Below, in pieces: positions 15,241-24,368 of a stretch of 34,184 nucleotides of DNA (the stretch's first letter is position 1; the number at the start of each line of letters is the position of its first letter). Under the pieces are notes generated by a model. The model did no database searches, was not told the origin of the DNA, and saw only the letters and a program-made list of their open reading frames with translations. Source of the stretch: an uncultured Bacteroidales bacterium (GTDB lineage Bacteria; Bacteroidota; Bacteroidia; Bacteroidales; Paludibacteraceae); contig CACZRD010000091.1 in NCBI GenBank assembly GCA_902783545.1, positions 1-34,184 of the forward strand. Direction: 5' to 3'. Position numbers and translations under genes: made by a program.

Positions 15241-16841
15241 TGAAACGAATCCTTTTTCTTATAGCAGTTGTACTATACGGAACTATCGGAGTTTTTGCGC
15301 AAAGTAAATCTGCACGTGCCGAGCAGTCGATTGTCGTGTTCAATGACGTGCTTCGTCATCTGGATGTCAGTTATGTTGACACTCTACCCTATGAGAAACT
15401 GACGGAAACAGCCATCAACCAAATGTTACGGCAGGTTGATCCGTATACGGTTTATTATCCCAAGGATAAAGACCGTGAACTGCGCATGATGACCACCGGC
15501 AAGTACGGAGGCGTAGGTGCAATCATCCAGCAGCGTGACGAGAAATCCGACAGCACGAAGGCATCGAAGAAAGACAAAGCGAAAGCCAAGAAATACGTTA
15601 TCATCTCCGAACCCTATGAGGGAAAGCCTGCACAGAAAGCCGGACTGCAAGCTGGCGACAGGATCCTTGAGATAGATGGCAAGAAGATGGCCGATAAGAC
15701 CGTAGCCGAGGTCAGTGATTGTCTGCGCGGCATACCCCACACCACGCTGACAGTCAAAGTGCAACGTTACGGAGTGGCAGAGCCGTTGTCGTTCGTCATT
15801 GAGCGCGAGGAGATTAAGTTGCCGGCAGTCACGTACTATGGGATGCTGAATGACAAGGTGGCATATATCGCATTCAACGAGTTTACCGAACATTCAGCAG
15901 ACGATGTGCGCAAAGCATTGGATGAGTTAGTCAAGGAGCATGGCGCACAAGCATTAGTGTTTGACTTGCGCGATAACGGAGGCGGAATCATTGACGAAGC
16001 AGTGAAGGTGGTTAACCTGTTTGTTAAGAAAGGCAAGACTGTCGTTTCTACACGTGGTCGTACGAAGCAGTCGGAACGCATCTACTGCACCACACAGGAT
16101 GCCGCTTATCCGGAATTGCCTGTTGTGCTACTCGTCAACCACAATAGCGCATCGGCATCGGAGATTGTAGCGGGTAGTCTGCAAGATATGAAACGCGCTA
16201 CGCTGATCGGCGAGCGGACGTTCGGCAAAGGATTGGTACAAAGCGTACGCTCCGTGGCATACGACGGATATATCAAACTGACCACAGCCAAGTACTACCT
16301 ACCCTCCGGTCGATGCATTCAAGCTATAGACTACAGCAAGCACCAAGGCAAGGCAGAGAAAGACTCTACGGGAGGTATCTTGCCGGATATAGTGCTGTCT
16401 GACACCAGCCGCAAGGTGGATATCAGTTATACGTTATATAGCAAGCAACTGTTCTTTGACTATGCTACGCGCTACAAGGCAACTCACCCGACGATAGCAC
16501 CGGTAAAAGAGTTTGCGCTGACGGACGGTGATATCGAGGATTTCTGTGCATTCCTGGATGAAGAGAGATTCGCGTATGAGACGGAAACAAGCAAGTATTT
16601 CGGTGAGGTACTTGAGATGGCTAAACACGAAGATCTGGATTCTGTAACCATTGCCCGGCTCAAGGAGTTTGCTCCTCAACTCAAACCGTCGTTCCGTGAG
16701 GCTATCGCGCGCCACAAGGCTGAGGTGCTTGAGCTGCTGGAAGCAGAGATCATTGAGCGCTACTATTATCAGCATGGAAGAGCGGAGTATATGATCAAGC
16801 ATGATAAGACTTTAGAGCGGGCACTTGAAGTGTTAAAATAG
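15240..16841 (+). CDS. S41 family C-terminal processing peptidase (CtpA/Prc-like)
   Basis: This exported serine protease has a signal peptide (MKRILFLIAVVLYGTIGVFAQ), an N-terminal helical segment, a PDZ domain (about residues 80-180, GKPAQKAGLQAGDRILEIDG) and a tail-specific protease core. The Ser-Lys dyad is predicted at Ser305 in SASASE and Lys330 in ERTFGKGLVQ, with the family spacing of 25. A lysine-rich low-complexity stretch (STKASKKDKAKAKKY) interrupts the PDZ region. I chose the ATG at 15240 because it begins the signal peptide; the in-frame ATG at 15210 would add ten residues encoded by the heptad repeat. Such proteases trim periplasmic and envelope proteins. Thirteen nt separate it from the lipoprotein gene. 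Confidence 0.93.
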   Translation: MKRILFLIAVVLYGTIGVFAQSKSARAEQSIVVFNDVLRHLDVSYVDTLPYEKLTETAINQMLRQVDPYTVYYPKDKDRELRMMTTGKYGGVGAIIQQRDEKSDSTKASKKDKAKAKKYVIISEPYEGKPAQKAGLQAGDRILEIDGKKMADKTVAEVSDCLRGIPHTTLTVKVQRYGVAEPLSFVIEREEIKLPAVTYYGMLNDKVAYIAFNEFTEHSADDVRKALDELVKEHGAQALVFDLRDNGGGIIDEAVKVVNLFVKKGKTVVSTRGRTKQSERIYCTTQDAAYPELPVVLLVNHNSASASEIVAGSLQDMKRATLIGERTFGKGLVQSVRSVAYDGYIKLTTAKYYLPSGRCIQAIDYSKHQGKAEKDSTGGILPDIVLSDTSRKVDISYTLYSKQLFFDYATRYKATHPTIAPVKEFALTDGDIEDFCAFLDEERFAYETETSKYFGEVLEMAKHEDLDSVTIARLKEFAPQLKPSFREAIARHKAEVLELLEAEIIERYYYQHGRAEYMIKHDKTLERALEVLK

Positions 16842-16854
16842 GTAAGAATGAACG

Positions 16855-18651
16855 ATGAAAAAGTCCAAGTGGTATATATATATTGTCATCGTTGCGTTAG
16901 CATTATCGGGCTGTGCTAACCGCGGTTCCGGGCCGCAAGGCGGCCCCAAAGACACTGTCCCGCCCTCTTTGCTGCGAGAAACGCCGCTGAACGGCACGTG
17001 TAACTTCAAGGGGAAAACCGTAGTCTTGCAGTTCGATGAATACGTGCAACTTGACAATGTGTCCGAGAACGTACTGATCTCTCCTCCGCAGCAAACGCCT
17101 CCTACTGTCAAGGCTTTGGGAAAGAAAGTCTCAATCACCTTTGAGGAAGATCTGCTTGACAGTACGACGTACACTATCGATTTCGGCAGGGCTATATGCG
17201 ATAACAACGAGAAAATCCCGTTGTACAACTATTCTTTCTCTTTTGCCACCGGAGATTATATTGATACGTTGGCTATGTTCGGCAAGGTCATCAATGCCGA
17301 GAATCTCAACCCCGTGCAAGGTGTGATTGTCGGCGTGCATGAGAATCTCGACGACAGCGCTTTTGCTACTATGCCATTCACGCGTATCGCCAAGACAGAT
17401 ACCACGGGACAATTCGGCGTGCTGAATATGCGTGGCGGCAACTATCGCATCTATGCCCTGCGCGATGTGAGCAAGGATTATGTATATCAGACCTCGGAAG
17501 CGTTGGCATTCACCGATGAGGTATTCTCACCCACTCTCGCTTGCGATAGTGACAGCGCGTGGTATCACGTGCCGGATACGATCGTGTTGCGACTATTCAA
17601 GGAAAACAAACAACGTCATTACTTCGTTCGCGCATTGCGTGACAAGGAGCAGCACTTCTTCACCTTGCTGTTCAGTGCGCCGCAGACGGAGTTACCGGTA
17701 ATTGTAACTTTGCCGCCTGACAGCACTCAACAAGACAGTTTGTGGGTGGACTTTACGCAACACTCGTTGTGCCAGGCTAATCCTACAAAAGATACGATCG
17801 TGTACTGGCTCACGGACTCAACGGCAATCCGGATGGATACGATACGCTTCCTGATGACATACAAGATGTCCGATTCGCTCTATCAATTAGTGGATACGAC
17901 AGATACAGTGCAAGCTATATACCGTCATCCCCGCATGAGTCAGAAAGCCATTGAAGCCAAGCGCCGCAAGGACATGAACCGCAAGATTGAACTTAAGAGC
18001 AACGCTTCCATGAAGTTTGACATCTACCGCTCTATTGAATTGTATACGGCTGCTCCGGTAAAGGAGTATGTGACGGATAGCATACATCTGTTCGAGAAGG
18101 TTGACACCTTGCTACAGCCGGTGGCTTTTACCTTTGAACCGATAGACTCAACGGGTATGCGTTATGCCGTACGCGCCGCCATACAGCCGGAGCACAGGTA
18201 TGTTCTGCAGGTTGACTCCGGCGGGTTGCATGACATCTATGGCATAACGAACAACGCGTACAAGGCTGAATACAAGTTGCGTTCTTTGGATGAATATTCC
18301 ACTTTGACCATACGCCTTACACATTATGACCCGAGAGCTCGGATACAGGTGCTTGACGAGAAAGACAAGGTTCTTCGCGAGCTGCCGGCACAAGAAACGG
18401 GTGCTGTGTTCCGCTACCTGGAAGCCAAGAGCTTCTATGTGCGGCTGTATATTGATGCCGATGGCAACGGAGAATGGACAACTGGTGATTGGGCACTCAA
18501 ACGCCAACCAGAACCGGTCTATTACTACTCAAAGAAACTGACATTACGCGCAAACTGGGAGTTTGAGGAGGAGTTTGACCACCTGGCTACTCCGATATTG
18601 GAGCAGAAACCGCGTGCATTGATTCAGGTTGACACAGGCAAAAAGAAATAA
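16855..18651 (+). CDS. Lipoprotein with N-terminal Ig-like (Big_5/SbsA-type) domain
   Basis: This 598 aa lipoprotein has a signal peptide with lipobox ALSGC (Cys20) and a GSGPQGGPKDTVPPSLL opening often seen in Bacteroidota proteins of this type. An Ig-like domain spans roughly residues 35-125 (KTVVLQFDEYVQLDNVSENV, FEEDLLDSTTYTIDFG). A carboxypeptidase-regulatory-like fold probably follows at 140-210 (VQGVIVGVHENLDD, DTTGQFGVLNMRGGNYRIYAL). The large C-terminal half is beta-rich and unassigned. In many Bacteroidota such a protein is found with envelope genes; its role is not established. It closes the plus-strand run that starts at lon and is followed directly by a strong terminator. Confidence 0.8.
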   Translation: MKKSKWYIYIVIVALALSGCANRGSGPQGGPKDTVPPSLLRETPLNGTCNFKGKTVVLQFDEYVQLDNVSENVLISPPQQTPPTVKALGKKVSITFEEDLLDSTTYTIDFGRAICDNNEKIPLYNYSFSFATGDYIDTLAMFGKVINAENLNPVQGVIVGVHENLDDSAFATMPFTRIAKTDTTGQFGVLNMRGGNYRIYALRDVSKDYVYQTSEALAFTDEVFSPTLACDSDSAWYHVPDTIVLRLFKENKQRHYFVRALRDKEQHFFTLLFSAPQTELPVIVTLPPDSTQQDSLWVDFTQHSLCQANPTKDTIVYWLTDSTAIRMDTIRFLMTYKMSDSLYQLVDTTDTVQAIYRHPRMSQKAIEAKRRKDMNRKIELKSNASMKFDIYRSIELYTAAPVKEYVTDSIHLFEKVDTLLQPVAFTFEPIDSTGMRYAVRAAIQPEHRYVLQVDSGGLHDIYGITNNAYKAEYKLRSLDEYSTLTIRLTHYDPRARIQVLDEKDKVLRELPAQETGAVFRYLEAKSFYVRLYIDADGNGEWTTGDWALKRQPEPVYYYSKKLTLRANWEFEEEFDHLATPILEQKPRALIQVDTGKKK

Positions 18652-18652
18652 C

Positions 18653-18697
18653 AAACAAAAATCCCGCAACCGTGAATAAGGTGCGGGATTTTTGTTT
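18653..18697. terminator. Bidirectional Rho-independent terminator
   Basis: A perfect 16-bp stem (18653-18668 with 18682-18697) has a 13-nt loop, with CC and GG able to extend it. The GC core TCCCGCA/TGCGGGA is flanked by A-run and T-run on either side, so it works in both directions. It sits between convergent genes, and its right arm includes the stop codon of the minus-strand permease. Confidence 0.93.
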
Positions 18698-19949
18698 ATC
18701 TGTTCCTGTGCTCTTGCACTTTCTTTCGAAGAAACTCCTTGTTTACCTGCTTTTCGTGGAAGTAGCCACCAATGAACAGATGCAGGCACGTCAACAGGAA
18801 ATATCCTCCGGCCAGAATCCACAGAGCGATATACTCCTTGGCTGTCGTCTCGAGCGTTGCGCCCATAGAATTGATATGCAAGAATCCGTGTACGCCCCAT
18901 GTGTAAGGGAAGAAGTAACTCAGGTATCGCCATGCGTCGGGCAACATCTGTTGCGGCCAACTTACTCCGGCGATGAACAAGAAGATCAGCGACGAGGATA
19001 TCAATACCACCATGCCGCTCTCACGGTTGCGAGTGAACACGCTCACGCTCATTGAGAAGTAGATCACTGCGAGCAGATAAGGCACAAGCAGTTTGAGTAT
19101 GAGTATCGGGTCGCCTATATGCGGCAGCCCGAAGAGCCGTGGTACGCCAAGCAGCACAACGGCGCCTAATGCATAGTATATCAGGAAGTATGCAGCCGAA
19201 CGGCCAAGGGCTATACGCAGTACACTATACCTGCGGCGTCTGCCGGGTAAGAGATATAACTCATTGTTCTCCTCGCGTGCAGTACCGCCCAACATACATA
19301 TTCCGAAGAACAAGGTCTGATGCAGAATAAGCATCAGCACTGCCGGTATAAGGAACGAAGCGTATCCTCCACTCTCGCAGAACAGAGCGGTCTCGGTGTA
19401 TGGCGCAGCCTGAACGAGTTGCCACGAGAACTTTTTATCCATGCCCATTGCCTGATAGCGATCGACCTGAATACGGCTCATGTCTTCGAGCATCACGCGG
19501 TTGCAACTCAGATAGACGGCTTTCATGTACAGGAACGATGACATGTCGCAATAGAGCGATATATGTGCGGACTTCAGCCCCGTGTTCAGGCACTCGGCAA
19601 AATCCGATGGGAAGTATATGATGCCGTGAATCTTCTGTGCGCGCATGAGCTGCTCGGCTTCCGCCATGGATGTGCAGTAATGCGTGATGGTGATATCCGG
19701 TGTCGCGTTCCACTTGTGTAGGAAAGCGCGACTCTCCTGACTGCTGCTCATATCCACCACAGCCACGGGCACATTCTCGACGTTGTCTTTCCAGTATATG
19801 AAATTATACAGGATCGGGTACGCCAGCGTGGCCACGAAGAAGATAACCACTACTCCCGGGTCACGAAAGATGCGGCGGAGTTCGTTTGTGAACACACCCC
19901 ACGTCTCTTGAACCTTAACCCATTGCCTATTTAAATATTGTGTGATCAT
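18696..19949 (-). CDS. ABC-2 type transporter permease (YhhJ/YbhR-like), last gene of export operon
   Basis: This 417 aa inner-membrane protein has the ABC2_membrane_3 layout: an N-terminal helix (VVVIFFVATLAYPILYNFIY), a periplasmic domain of about 150 residues (VPVAVVDMSSSQESR, IHGIIYFPSDF), then about five helices ending near residue 395. It follows the sister permease with a 4-nt overlap. Two such permeases plus an HlyD adaptor and TolC channel form a drug or lipid exporter in related operons such as YhiI-RbbA-YhhJ. No nucleotide-binding domain is fused to it or encoded nearby. The charged C-terminal tail (EKQVNKEFLRKKVQEHRNR) ends inside the terminator. Confidence 0.9.
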   Translation of the reverse strand: MITQYLNRQWVKVQETWGVFTNELRRIFRDPGVVVIFFVATLAYPILYNFIYWKDNVENVPVAVVDMSSSQESRAFLHKWNATPDITITHYCTSMAEAEQLMRAQKIHGIIYFPSDFAECLNTGLKSAHISLYCDMSSFLYMKAVYLSCNRVMLEDMSRIQVDRYQAMGMDKKFSWQLVQAAPYTETALFCESGGYASFLIPAVLMLILHQTLFFGICMLGGTAREENNELYLLPGRRRRYSVLRIALGRSAAYFLIYYALGAVVLLGVPRLFGLPHIGDPILILKLLVPYLLAVIYFSMSVSVFTRNRESGMVVLISSSLIFLFIAGVSWPQQMLPDAWRYLSYFFPYTWGVHGFLHINSMGATLETTAKEYIALWILAGGYFLLTCLHLFIGGYFHEKQVNKEFLRKKVQEHRNR

Positions 19950-21121
19950 TTCAGCGGATAATTATTGTATATCATCGCATCGTTCAGTCTGCGTTTTACG
20001 AGCAGTGTAAACAGGAAGAACGCAGTCAGACAAAGCATGGGTTTGATTGTATTCTCTATCGGGCCGTTCATGAGCGCTTCGTTGACGTAGATCAGGTAGT
20101 AATGCCTGAGCGGGATGAGCCATGTCCACGCCTTGAATATCGGCAACATATTCATCACCGGGTAAGTAAATCCTGATAGCGAGAATCCTAACATGCCGTA
20201 TAGTGCGCCGATGCTGATGGCGTCACGCAGCGTAGGCAGCGCTCCGATGATGGTGATGGCCATCGACTCCATAGCAAACACGAGCAACACGATGGCAAGC
20301 ATCATACGCCAAGAGGAGCCGGCTACAGGGAAGTGCAAGAAGCGGAAGAGGATAACATTGCATCCGATACCAAGTACGATGAAGATGATCGTGTAAGGCA
20401 GCAATTTGCCTATCATCGCCACCGTATAATTGCCTCCGGCGACCTCCAGCCATTCGCACGAGGTTTTCATCTTCAGCTCAAAACCTATGGCAAAGATGGA
20501 GATCATCAGCACGATGATAGCCAATATACCCGGCAGTATGGTCGATACGAGATAGATGGCATAGTTGCCCCACGGGTTAGCGATCAGGTGCGCGGATATA
20601 GCAATAGGCTGGATGCGCTCCATAATCAGGTGATCCGGCAGTCCTTTCTTCCTGAGCACCTCCCGTTGGAAAGCTCCGGATGTGAGGTTACACATCGTCA
20701 GCAGCTGCTTGTACGCAGTGTTAGCGCCTACGGTATAGGCATTGTTGACGTAGAAGTGCAGCGTAGGTTGCTTGAAACTGACAATGTCTGCATAGAAACC
20801 ATCGGGGATCTCCAGGATGCCAAACACCTCGCCCCGTTGCATCGCCAGACGCGCATCAGCAAAGTTCGGTGTGATGAGTACGATCTGCACGGATTGCGTA
20901 GCGTTGGTCTCATGGCACAGACGACGTGAGATAGACGACTGATCCTTGTCCACCACAGCCACAGGCATCCGCTCGGGTGCGCCGCGCTTCATGATGCTCA
21001 GGAAGAAGAACGTACAGAGTGCCATCACGCCTATCGATGCAAACAGATACAACGGACGAAGCAACATCCGCCCTGTCTCACGACGCGTCACCTTCCAAAT
21101 ATTTTGGAAAATCTGTTTCAT
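19946..21121 (-). CDS. ABC-2 type transporter permease (first of a pair)
   Basis: This 391 aa paralogue of the downstream permease has the same layout: N-terminal helix (LYLFASIGVMALCTFFFLSI), large periplasmic domain (MPVAVVDKDQSSISRR, VFGILEIPDGF) and five C-terminal helices. The shared VAVVD motif at the start of the periplasmic domain links the pair. Its ATG overlaps the stop of the HlyD-type gene (TAATG), so it is translationally coupled. The two permeases would form the membrane heterodimer of a tripartite exporter. The energising ATPase is not in this operon. Confidence 0.9.
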   Translation of the reverse strand: MKQIFQNIWKVTRRETGRMLLRPLYLFASIGVMALCTFFFLSIMKRGAPERMPVAVVDKDQSSISRRLCHETNATQSVQIVLITPNFADARLAMQRGEVFGILEIPDGFYADIVSFKQPTLHFYVNNAYTVGANTAYKQLLTMCNLTSGAFQREVLRKKGLPDHLIMERIQPIAISAHLIANPWGNYAIYLVSTILPGILAIIVLMISIFAIGFELKMKTSCEWLEVAGGNYTVAMIGKLLPYTIIFIVLGIGCNVILFRFLHFPVAGSSWRMMLAIVLLVFAMESMAITIIGALPTLRDAISIGALYGMLGFSLSGFTYPVMNMLPIFKAWTWLIPLRHYYLIYVNEALMNGPIENTIKPMLCLTAFFLFTLLVKRRLNDAMIYNNYPLK

Positions 21122-22152
21122 TATTTTTGAATAATGATCGTCGGCATGTTCACGTTCCTTTGTTTCTCACGCACGACGATAGCCGTCATGCCCGGGCGCA
21201 GGTCTTGGATTGGCCGGATAGGACGAGCCTTGACGTCGAACGTGCGCACGTCGAACTTGCCGTTCTGCTTTGTGGCGCGCCATGTGGCGTAGGTGCCCAT
21301 TGCCTTGATGTACGTCACCTCGACCGGATAGAGTTCGTTGCCCAGCGCGGGGATGCGCACCTGCAGGTTCGTGCCGACCTTGATGTCCTGTAACATATCT
21401 TCGCGCACGGCGAACGTGAACCAGGCATCGTTCAGGTCAACCACGGACATGACCGGACTACCCTGCCCGACCAGCTCGCCGGTCTTCGGGAAACGCTCAG
21501 CCACCTCGCCGTCGATGGGCGATGTCAGATAGCGCTCGGCGCGTGCCAGCTCGATCTCTTGGATCACTCCATCGACCCTTGCGACCTGTGCCTCGGCTGC
21601 CGCTTTGTCCTCCTCACGCGCACCTTTCATTGCCATGTCGTACTGGCTCTTGGCGGCTTTGACGGTCGCCTTGGCGGCATTATACTGCGCCTCTACCTCG
21701 TCTTTCTTCTGCGCACTGACCACTCCGCGCTCGTACAGACGCAACACGCGCTCATAACTCTTGCGGTAGATCTCCTCGCCGGCTTTGGCTTTCTGGTACA
21801 TCTCGTACGCACCGACGATCTGCTCGTGACGTGCTCCGTTCTTGGCTTTCTGGTTGACGGACTCCGCCATCTCGCGTGCAGCCTGTGCTTGAGCCATCTT
21901 GGCTTCTACCTCAGGCGAATAGATGACCACCACGGTATCACCTTTCTTGACATGATCGCCTTCCTCAACCAGGAACATCTCTATACGTCCGGGCACTTTG
22001 CCGGATATGCGGTACTCGGAAGCTTCCGCCTCGCCGGTGATCAGCACTTCTTCCTCTTTGAGGGCGAACACGCCCACGAGGGCTACGATGATCACTACTG
22101 CCAACATTGCAGCCAAGCCTAACAGCAGGCTGCCTTTCTTATCTTCTTTCAT
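21121..22152 (-). CDS. HlyD/EmrA-type periplasmic adaptor (membrane fusion protein)
   Basis: This 343 aa adaptor bridges the inner-membrane permeases and the TolC channel. It has one N-terminal anchor helix (LLLGLAAMLAVVIIVALVGVFAL), a split biotinyl-lipoyl domain (ISGKVPGRIEMFLVEEGDHVKKGDTV and TSPIDGEVAERFPKTGELVGQG), an alpha-helical hairpin between them (about residues 85-200) and a beta-barrel domain (WFTFAVREDMLQDIKVG). Its ATG overlaps the TolC-type stop (TAATG) and its own stop overlaps the next ATG. The order adaptor-permease-permease behind an outer-membrane channel is a conserved export unit. Confidence 0.93.
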   Translation of the reverse strand: MKEDKKGSLLLGLAAMLAVVIIVALVGVFALKEEEVLITGEAEASEYRISGKVPGRIEMFLVEEGDHVKKGDTVVVIYSPEVEAKMAQAQAAREMAESVNQKAKNGARHEQIVGAYEMYQKAKAGEEIYRKSYERVLRLYERGVVSAQKKDEVEAQYNAAKATVKAAKSQYDMAMKGAREEDKAAAEAQVARVDGVIQEIELARAERYLTSPIDGEVAERFPKTGELVGQGSPVMSVVDLNDAWFTFAVREDMLQDIKVGTNLQVRIPALGNELYPVEVTYIKAMGTYATWRATKQNGKFDVRTFDVKARPIRPIQDLRPGMTAIVVREKQRNVNMPTIIIQK

Positions 22153-23648
22153 TATTCTAACGTATTTGTGAATCGTTTAAACCTTGTCTCAGCCACTTGT
22201 GCTTCGACTTCGGCATCTATATGGTCGGCACATGCTGCCTGCCATGCAGTCTGTGCCTGCATCAGGTCGGATGCAGTAGCCATGCCGGCATCGAACGCCT
22301 CTTGTGCGAAGCGCAGAACCTCCTCGGCATTGCGAACCTGCATCTCTGTCATGGCTATCTTCTGCTGTGCTTCCAGCACTTTCTGGTTAGCCTGTGTGAC
22401 TTGCAGGGTGAGCAGTTCTTTAGCCTCATCGCGCTTGATGGCAACGATGTTTGCCTCGTGCTTGGCGGCTTTCAGCCGAAGGATATCATCGGCATGAGCA
22501 ATGGGGATGTTCACCACCACACCTGCCGAAAAGAACCCTGTGCCCTTCCAGTTGTTAGAGAAGCCGTTGTCCAAGTTCGGGTTGCTGTAGATGTAACTGG
22601 CCTGCGCCACGATGTTCGGCTGCAAGCCTGCAGCCATGATGCGCACGTTCGACTTGGCAATCTTCTCGGCTTGGTTAAGCAACTGCACCTCCGAACGAGC
22701 GTTGAGCATATCGTCGGTAACAGCCAAGGTGTCATGCAGTTGGACGTTCTCTAATCCCTTGTCATCCAACACGAACTCGGTATTCAGTGGCAATCCGATG
22801 ATCTGGCACAATGCCATCTTCGACAGCACCAATCCGTTCTCGGCTTGCATCTTCTTCACCTCAGCCTCTCCGCGTTTGGCTTTGACCTTCAGCAGGTCGG
22901 ACTGCGTAGCCAGCCCTTCCTTTGCCAGCTCGGTCACATTGTTTTCCAAGGTGACGAGCAGGTCGTAGTATTGGTTGGCAAGTTTCTTCTTCTGCTCTAC
23001 GTTCACCACGCGCCAGTAGGCTTCATCAACCGAGACGATGATATCCTGTTTCTTGCTATCCGCCTCAATCTCAGCTACCTGCTTGGCGGTAGATGCGATG
23101 TCGTACATGGCTCTGAGTCTGCCTCCGACATAGATCGGCTGCGTTATGCCCACCTGCCCTATCACGACGTGCGTGAGGTCAGGATGGAGAGCACGATACA
23201 GTTCTTGATACGCATCAGCGATCATCCCTCCGACCTCTGTACTCAAGTTTTCTACCCGCGCATGCGCCTCGGGTAAGGTTCGTGTATCCTGGCTGAGTTG
23301 GTTGATCAGCGATGTCTCGCTCCACTCGAACGAGCCCATGCCGTCAGCTCCAACGCGCGCAGTACCAAAACTGAACTGCTGTTCATTGGCGAGCAGCGCC
23401 GGGGATTTGCTGTTCCACATATACGAAGCATTCACGCTCAGTTTGGGGAACATAGCAGCCAGTGCTGCCTGCTGGTTCAGTCGCGCCGCTTCCATGGTCT
23501 CTTGACGCATCTCGCTGTTATGCGAGGCATCTTGAGCCATCTGACGGCATTGCTCCAAGGTGTAGGTAGGCACGATAGCCGCATCCTCAGCCCACACTCC
23601 GCACGCAACCAACAGCAGCAATAGTGTTAAATGTATTCTTGAAATCAT
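22152..23648 (-). CDS. TolC family outer membrane efflux channel
   Basis: This 498 aa protein has a signal peptide (MISRIHLTLLLLLVACGVWA) and two outer-membrane-efflux-protein repeats. Each has long helices (for instance LEQCRQMAQDASHNSEMRQE and LLTLQVTQANQKVLEAQQKI) and short strands that make the barrel (LSVNASYMWNSK, IVAQASYIYSNP). It forms the outer-membrane duct for the HlyD-permease complex encoded downstream. I use the ATG at 23648; a TTG six bases further upstream lies in the heptad repeat. The gap to the preceding lipoprotein gene is almost entirely repeat. Confidence 0.93.
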   Translation of the reverse strand: MISRIHLTLLLLLVACGVWAEDAAIVPTYTLEQCRQMAQDASHNSEMRQETMEAARLNQQAALAAMFPKLSVNASYMWNSKSPALLANEQQFSFGTARVGADGMGSFEWSETSLINQLSQDTRTLPEAHARVENLSTEVGGMIADAYQELYRALHPDLTHVVIGQVGITQPIYVGGRLRAMYDIASTAKQVAEIEADSKKQDIIVSVDEAYWRVVNVEQKKKLANQYYDLLVTLENNVTELAKEGLATQSDLLKVKAKRGEAEVKKMQAENGLVLSKMALCQIIGLPLNTEFVLDDKGLENVQLHDTLAVTDDMLNARSEVQLLNQAEKIAKSNVRIMAAGLQPNIVAQASYIYSNPNLDNGFSNNWKGTGFFSAGVVVNIPIAHADDILRLKAAKHEANIVAIKRDEAKELLTLQVTQANQKVLEAQQKIAMTEMQVRNAEEVLRFAQEAFDAGMATASDLMQAQTAWQAACADHIDAEVEAQVAETRFKRFTNTLE

Positions 23649-23650
23649 AA

Positions 23651-23685
23651 TCAACTGTCAACTATCAACTGTCAACTATCAATTC
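23651..23685. repeat. Heptanucleotide tandem repeat between lipoprotein and tolC-type genes
   Basis: Five 7-nt units in register: TCAACTG, TCAACTA, TCAACTG, TCAACTA, TCAATTC. The array separates two genes of the export operon. The TCA at 23679-23681 is the stop codon (TGA on the minus strand) of the upstream lipoprotein gene, so the repeat supplies that stop. Confidence 0.85.
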
Positions 23686-24242
23686 TTTTTAGCGAGGCTA
23701 CGAATCCCTTTCCCGCGCAGCGTGCGCTCGGTGCTTTGCGACTTGCCGTTGTAATCCAGGATGAACACCAGGTTGTTGTCATACACATCGGCATATCCGC
23801 TCACGATGATGTCGAACGCTTCATACTCGCGGCGCTCACGGGCGATGACGGTATCCTTGGTGAGAATACCTACACCTATTGACAACGTGTCGTAGTGCGT
23901 CACATCCAGTGGCACTTCCAGCTTGCGGCCGAAAGGCGCAAAGGTCAGACGATTGTTCTTGACTATGCCACGCGTGACAATCACATCGCCGTTCTTCTGG
24001 TCGATGGTCAGCAGCAGGCTGTCGCCGTCATGCAGACTGACCACCTCCAGCGAGCCCGACTCGTTGTCAAGATTAGCTACCAGCGTGTCACCTTTGGTGG
24101 CACCTGCGAAATTCTCCTCCAGCGTGACTTTGCCGGTCGTCTTGTAACGATAAGCACCTTTGGCGCCACGCACTTCACTGCTGTCCGTGCACGCTACCAT
24201 GCACAGCACAGCGCTTAACAGAATAACTAATTTTGTTTTCAT
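23679..24242 (-). CDS. Small lipoprotein heading the export operon
   Basis: This 187 aa lipoprotein has a signal peptide with lipobox MVACT (Cys18). The mature part is beta-rich, with repeated strand-turn patterns (KGDTLVANLDNESGSLEVVSLHDGDSLLLTID, KNGDVIVTRGIVKNNRLTFAPFGRKLEV). I recognise no named domain; it looks like a lipocalin-like or other beta-barrel fold. It has its own clear promoter and is the first gene before the TolC-HlyD-permease genes, so it may assist export or bind its substrate. The function is not known. Confidence 0.75.
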   Translation of the reverse strand: MKTKLVILLSAVLCMVACTDSSEVRGAKGAYRYKTTGKVTLEENFAGATKGDTLVANLDNESGSLEVVSLHDGDSLLLTIDQKNGDVIVTRGIVKNNRLTFAPFGRKLEVPLDVTHYDTLSIGVGILTKDTVIARERREYEAFDIIVSGYADVYDNNLVFILDYNGKSQSTERTLRGKGIRSLAKKN

Positions 24243-24278
24243 TATGTTGAATATTAATTGTTATGATTTATTCTTGCA

Positions 24279-24309
24279 CAAACATATGCACCCTATGTTA
24301 TCTAACAAA
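24279..24309 (-). promoter_or_regulatory. Bacteroidota-type promoter of the export operon
   Basis: On the minus strand TTTG (24309-24306), a 19-nt spacer and TATGTTTG (24286-24279) match the consensus at all defined bases. It lies 36 nt upstream of the lipoprotein ATG at 24242. Confidence 0.75.
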
Positions 24310-24330
24310 TAGCGTGCCATATCATCGTTC

Positions 24331-24348
24331 TGCCGATACGAATCGGCA
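24331..24348. other. Short perfect hairpin upstream of the export operon
   Basis: TGCCGAT-ACGA-ATCGGCA is a 7-bp perfect inverted repeat with a 4-nt loop. It lies between the fucose isomerase-like gene and the export operon promoter, 22 nt above its -33 element. It has no run of T, so it could be an operator for the export operon or a weak terminator of the gene upstream. Confidence 0.4.
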
Positions 24349-24368
24349 ATAAACTTACCTATTGTACT

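Noticed and set aside
20333-20929. Plus-strand ORF of 198 codons opposite the ABC permease, and similar ones at 22197-22754 and 24387-25046
   Set aside because: All are antisense shadows of well-supported genes, with many histidines and arginines and no recognisable motif.
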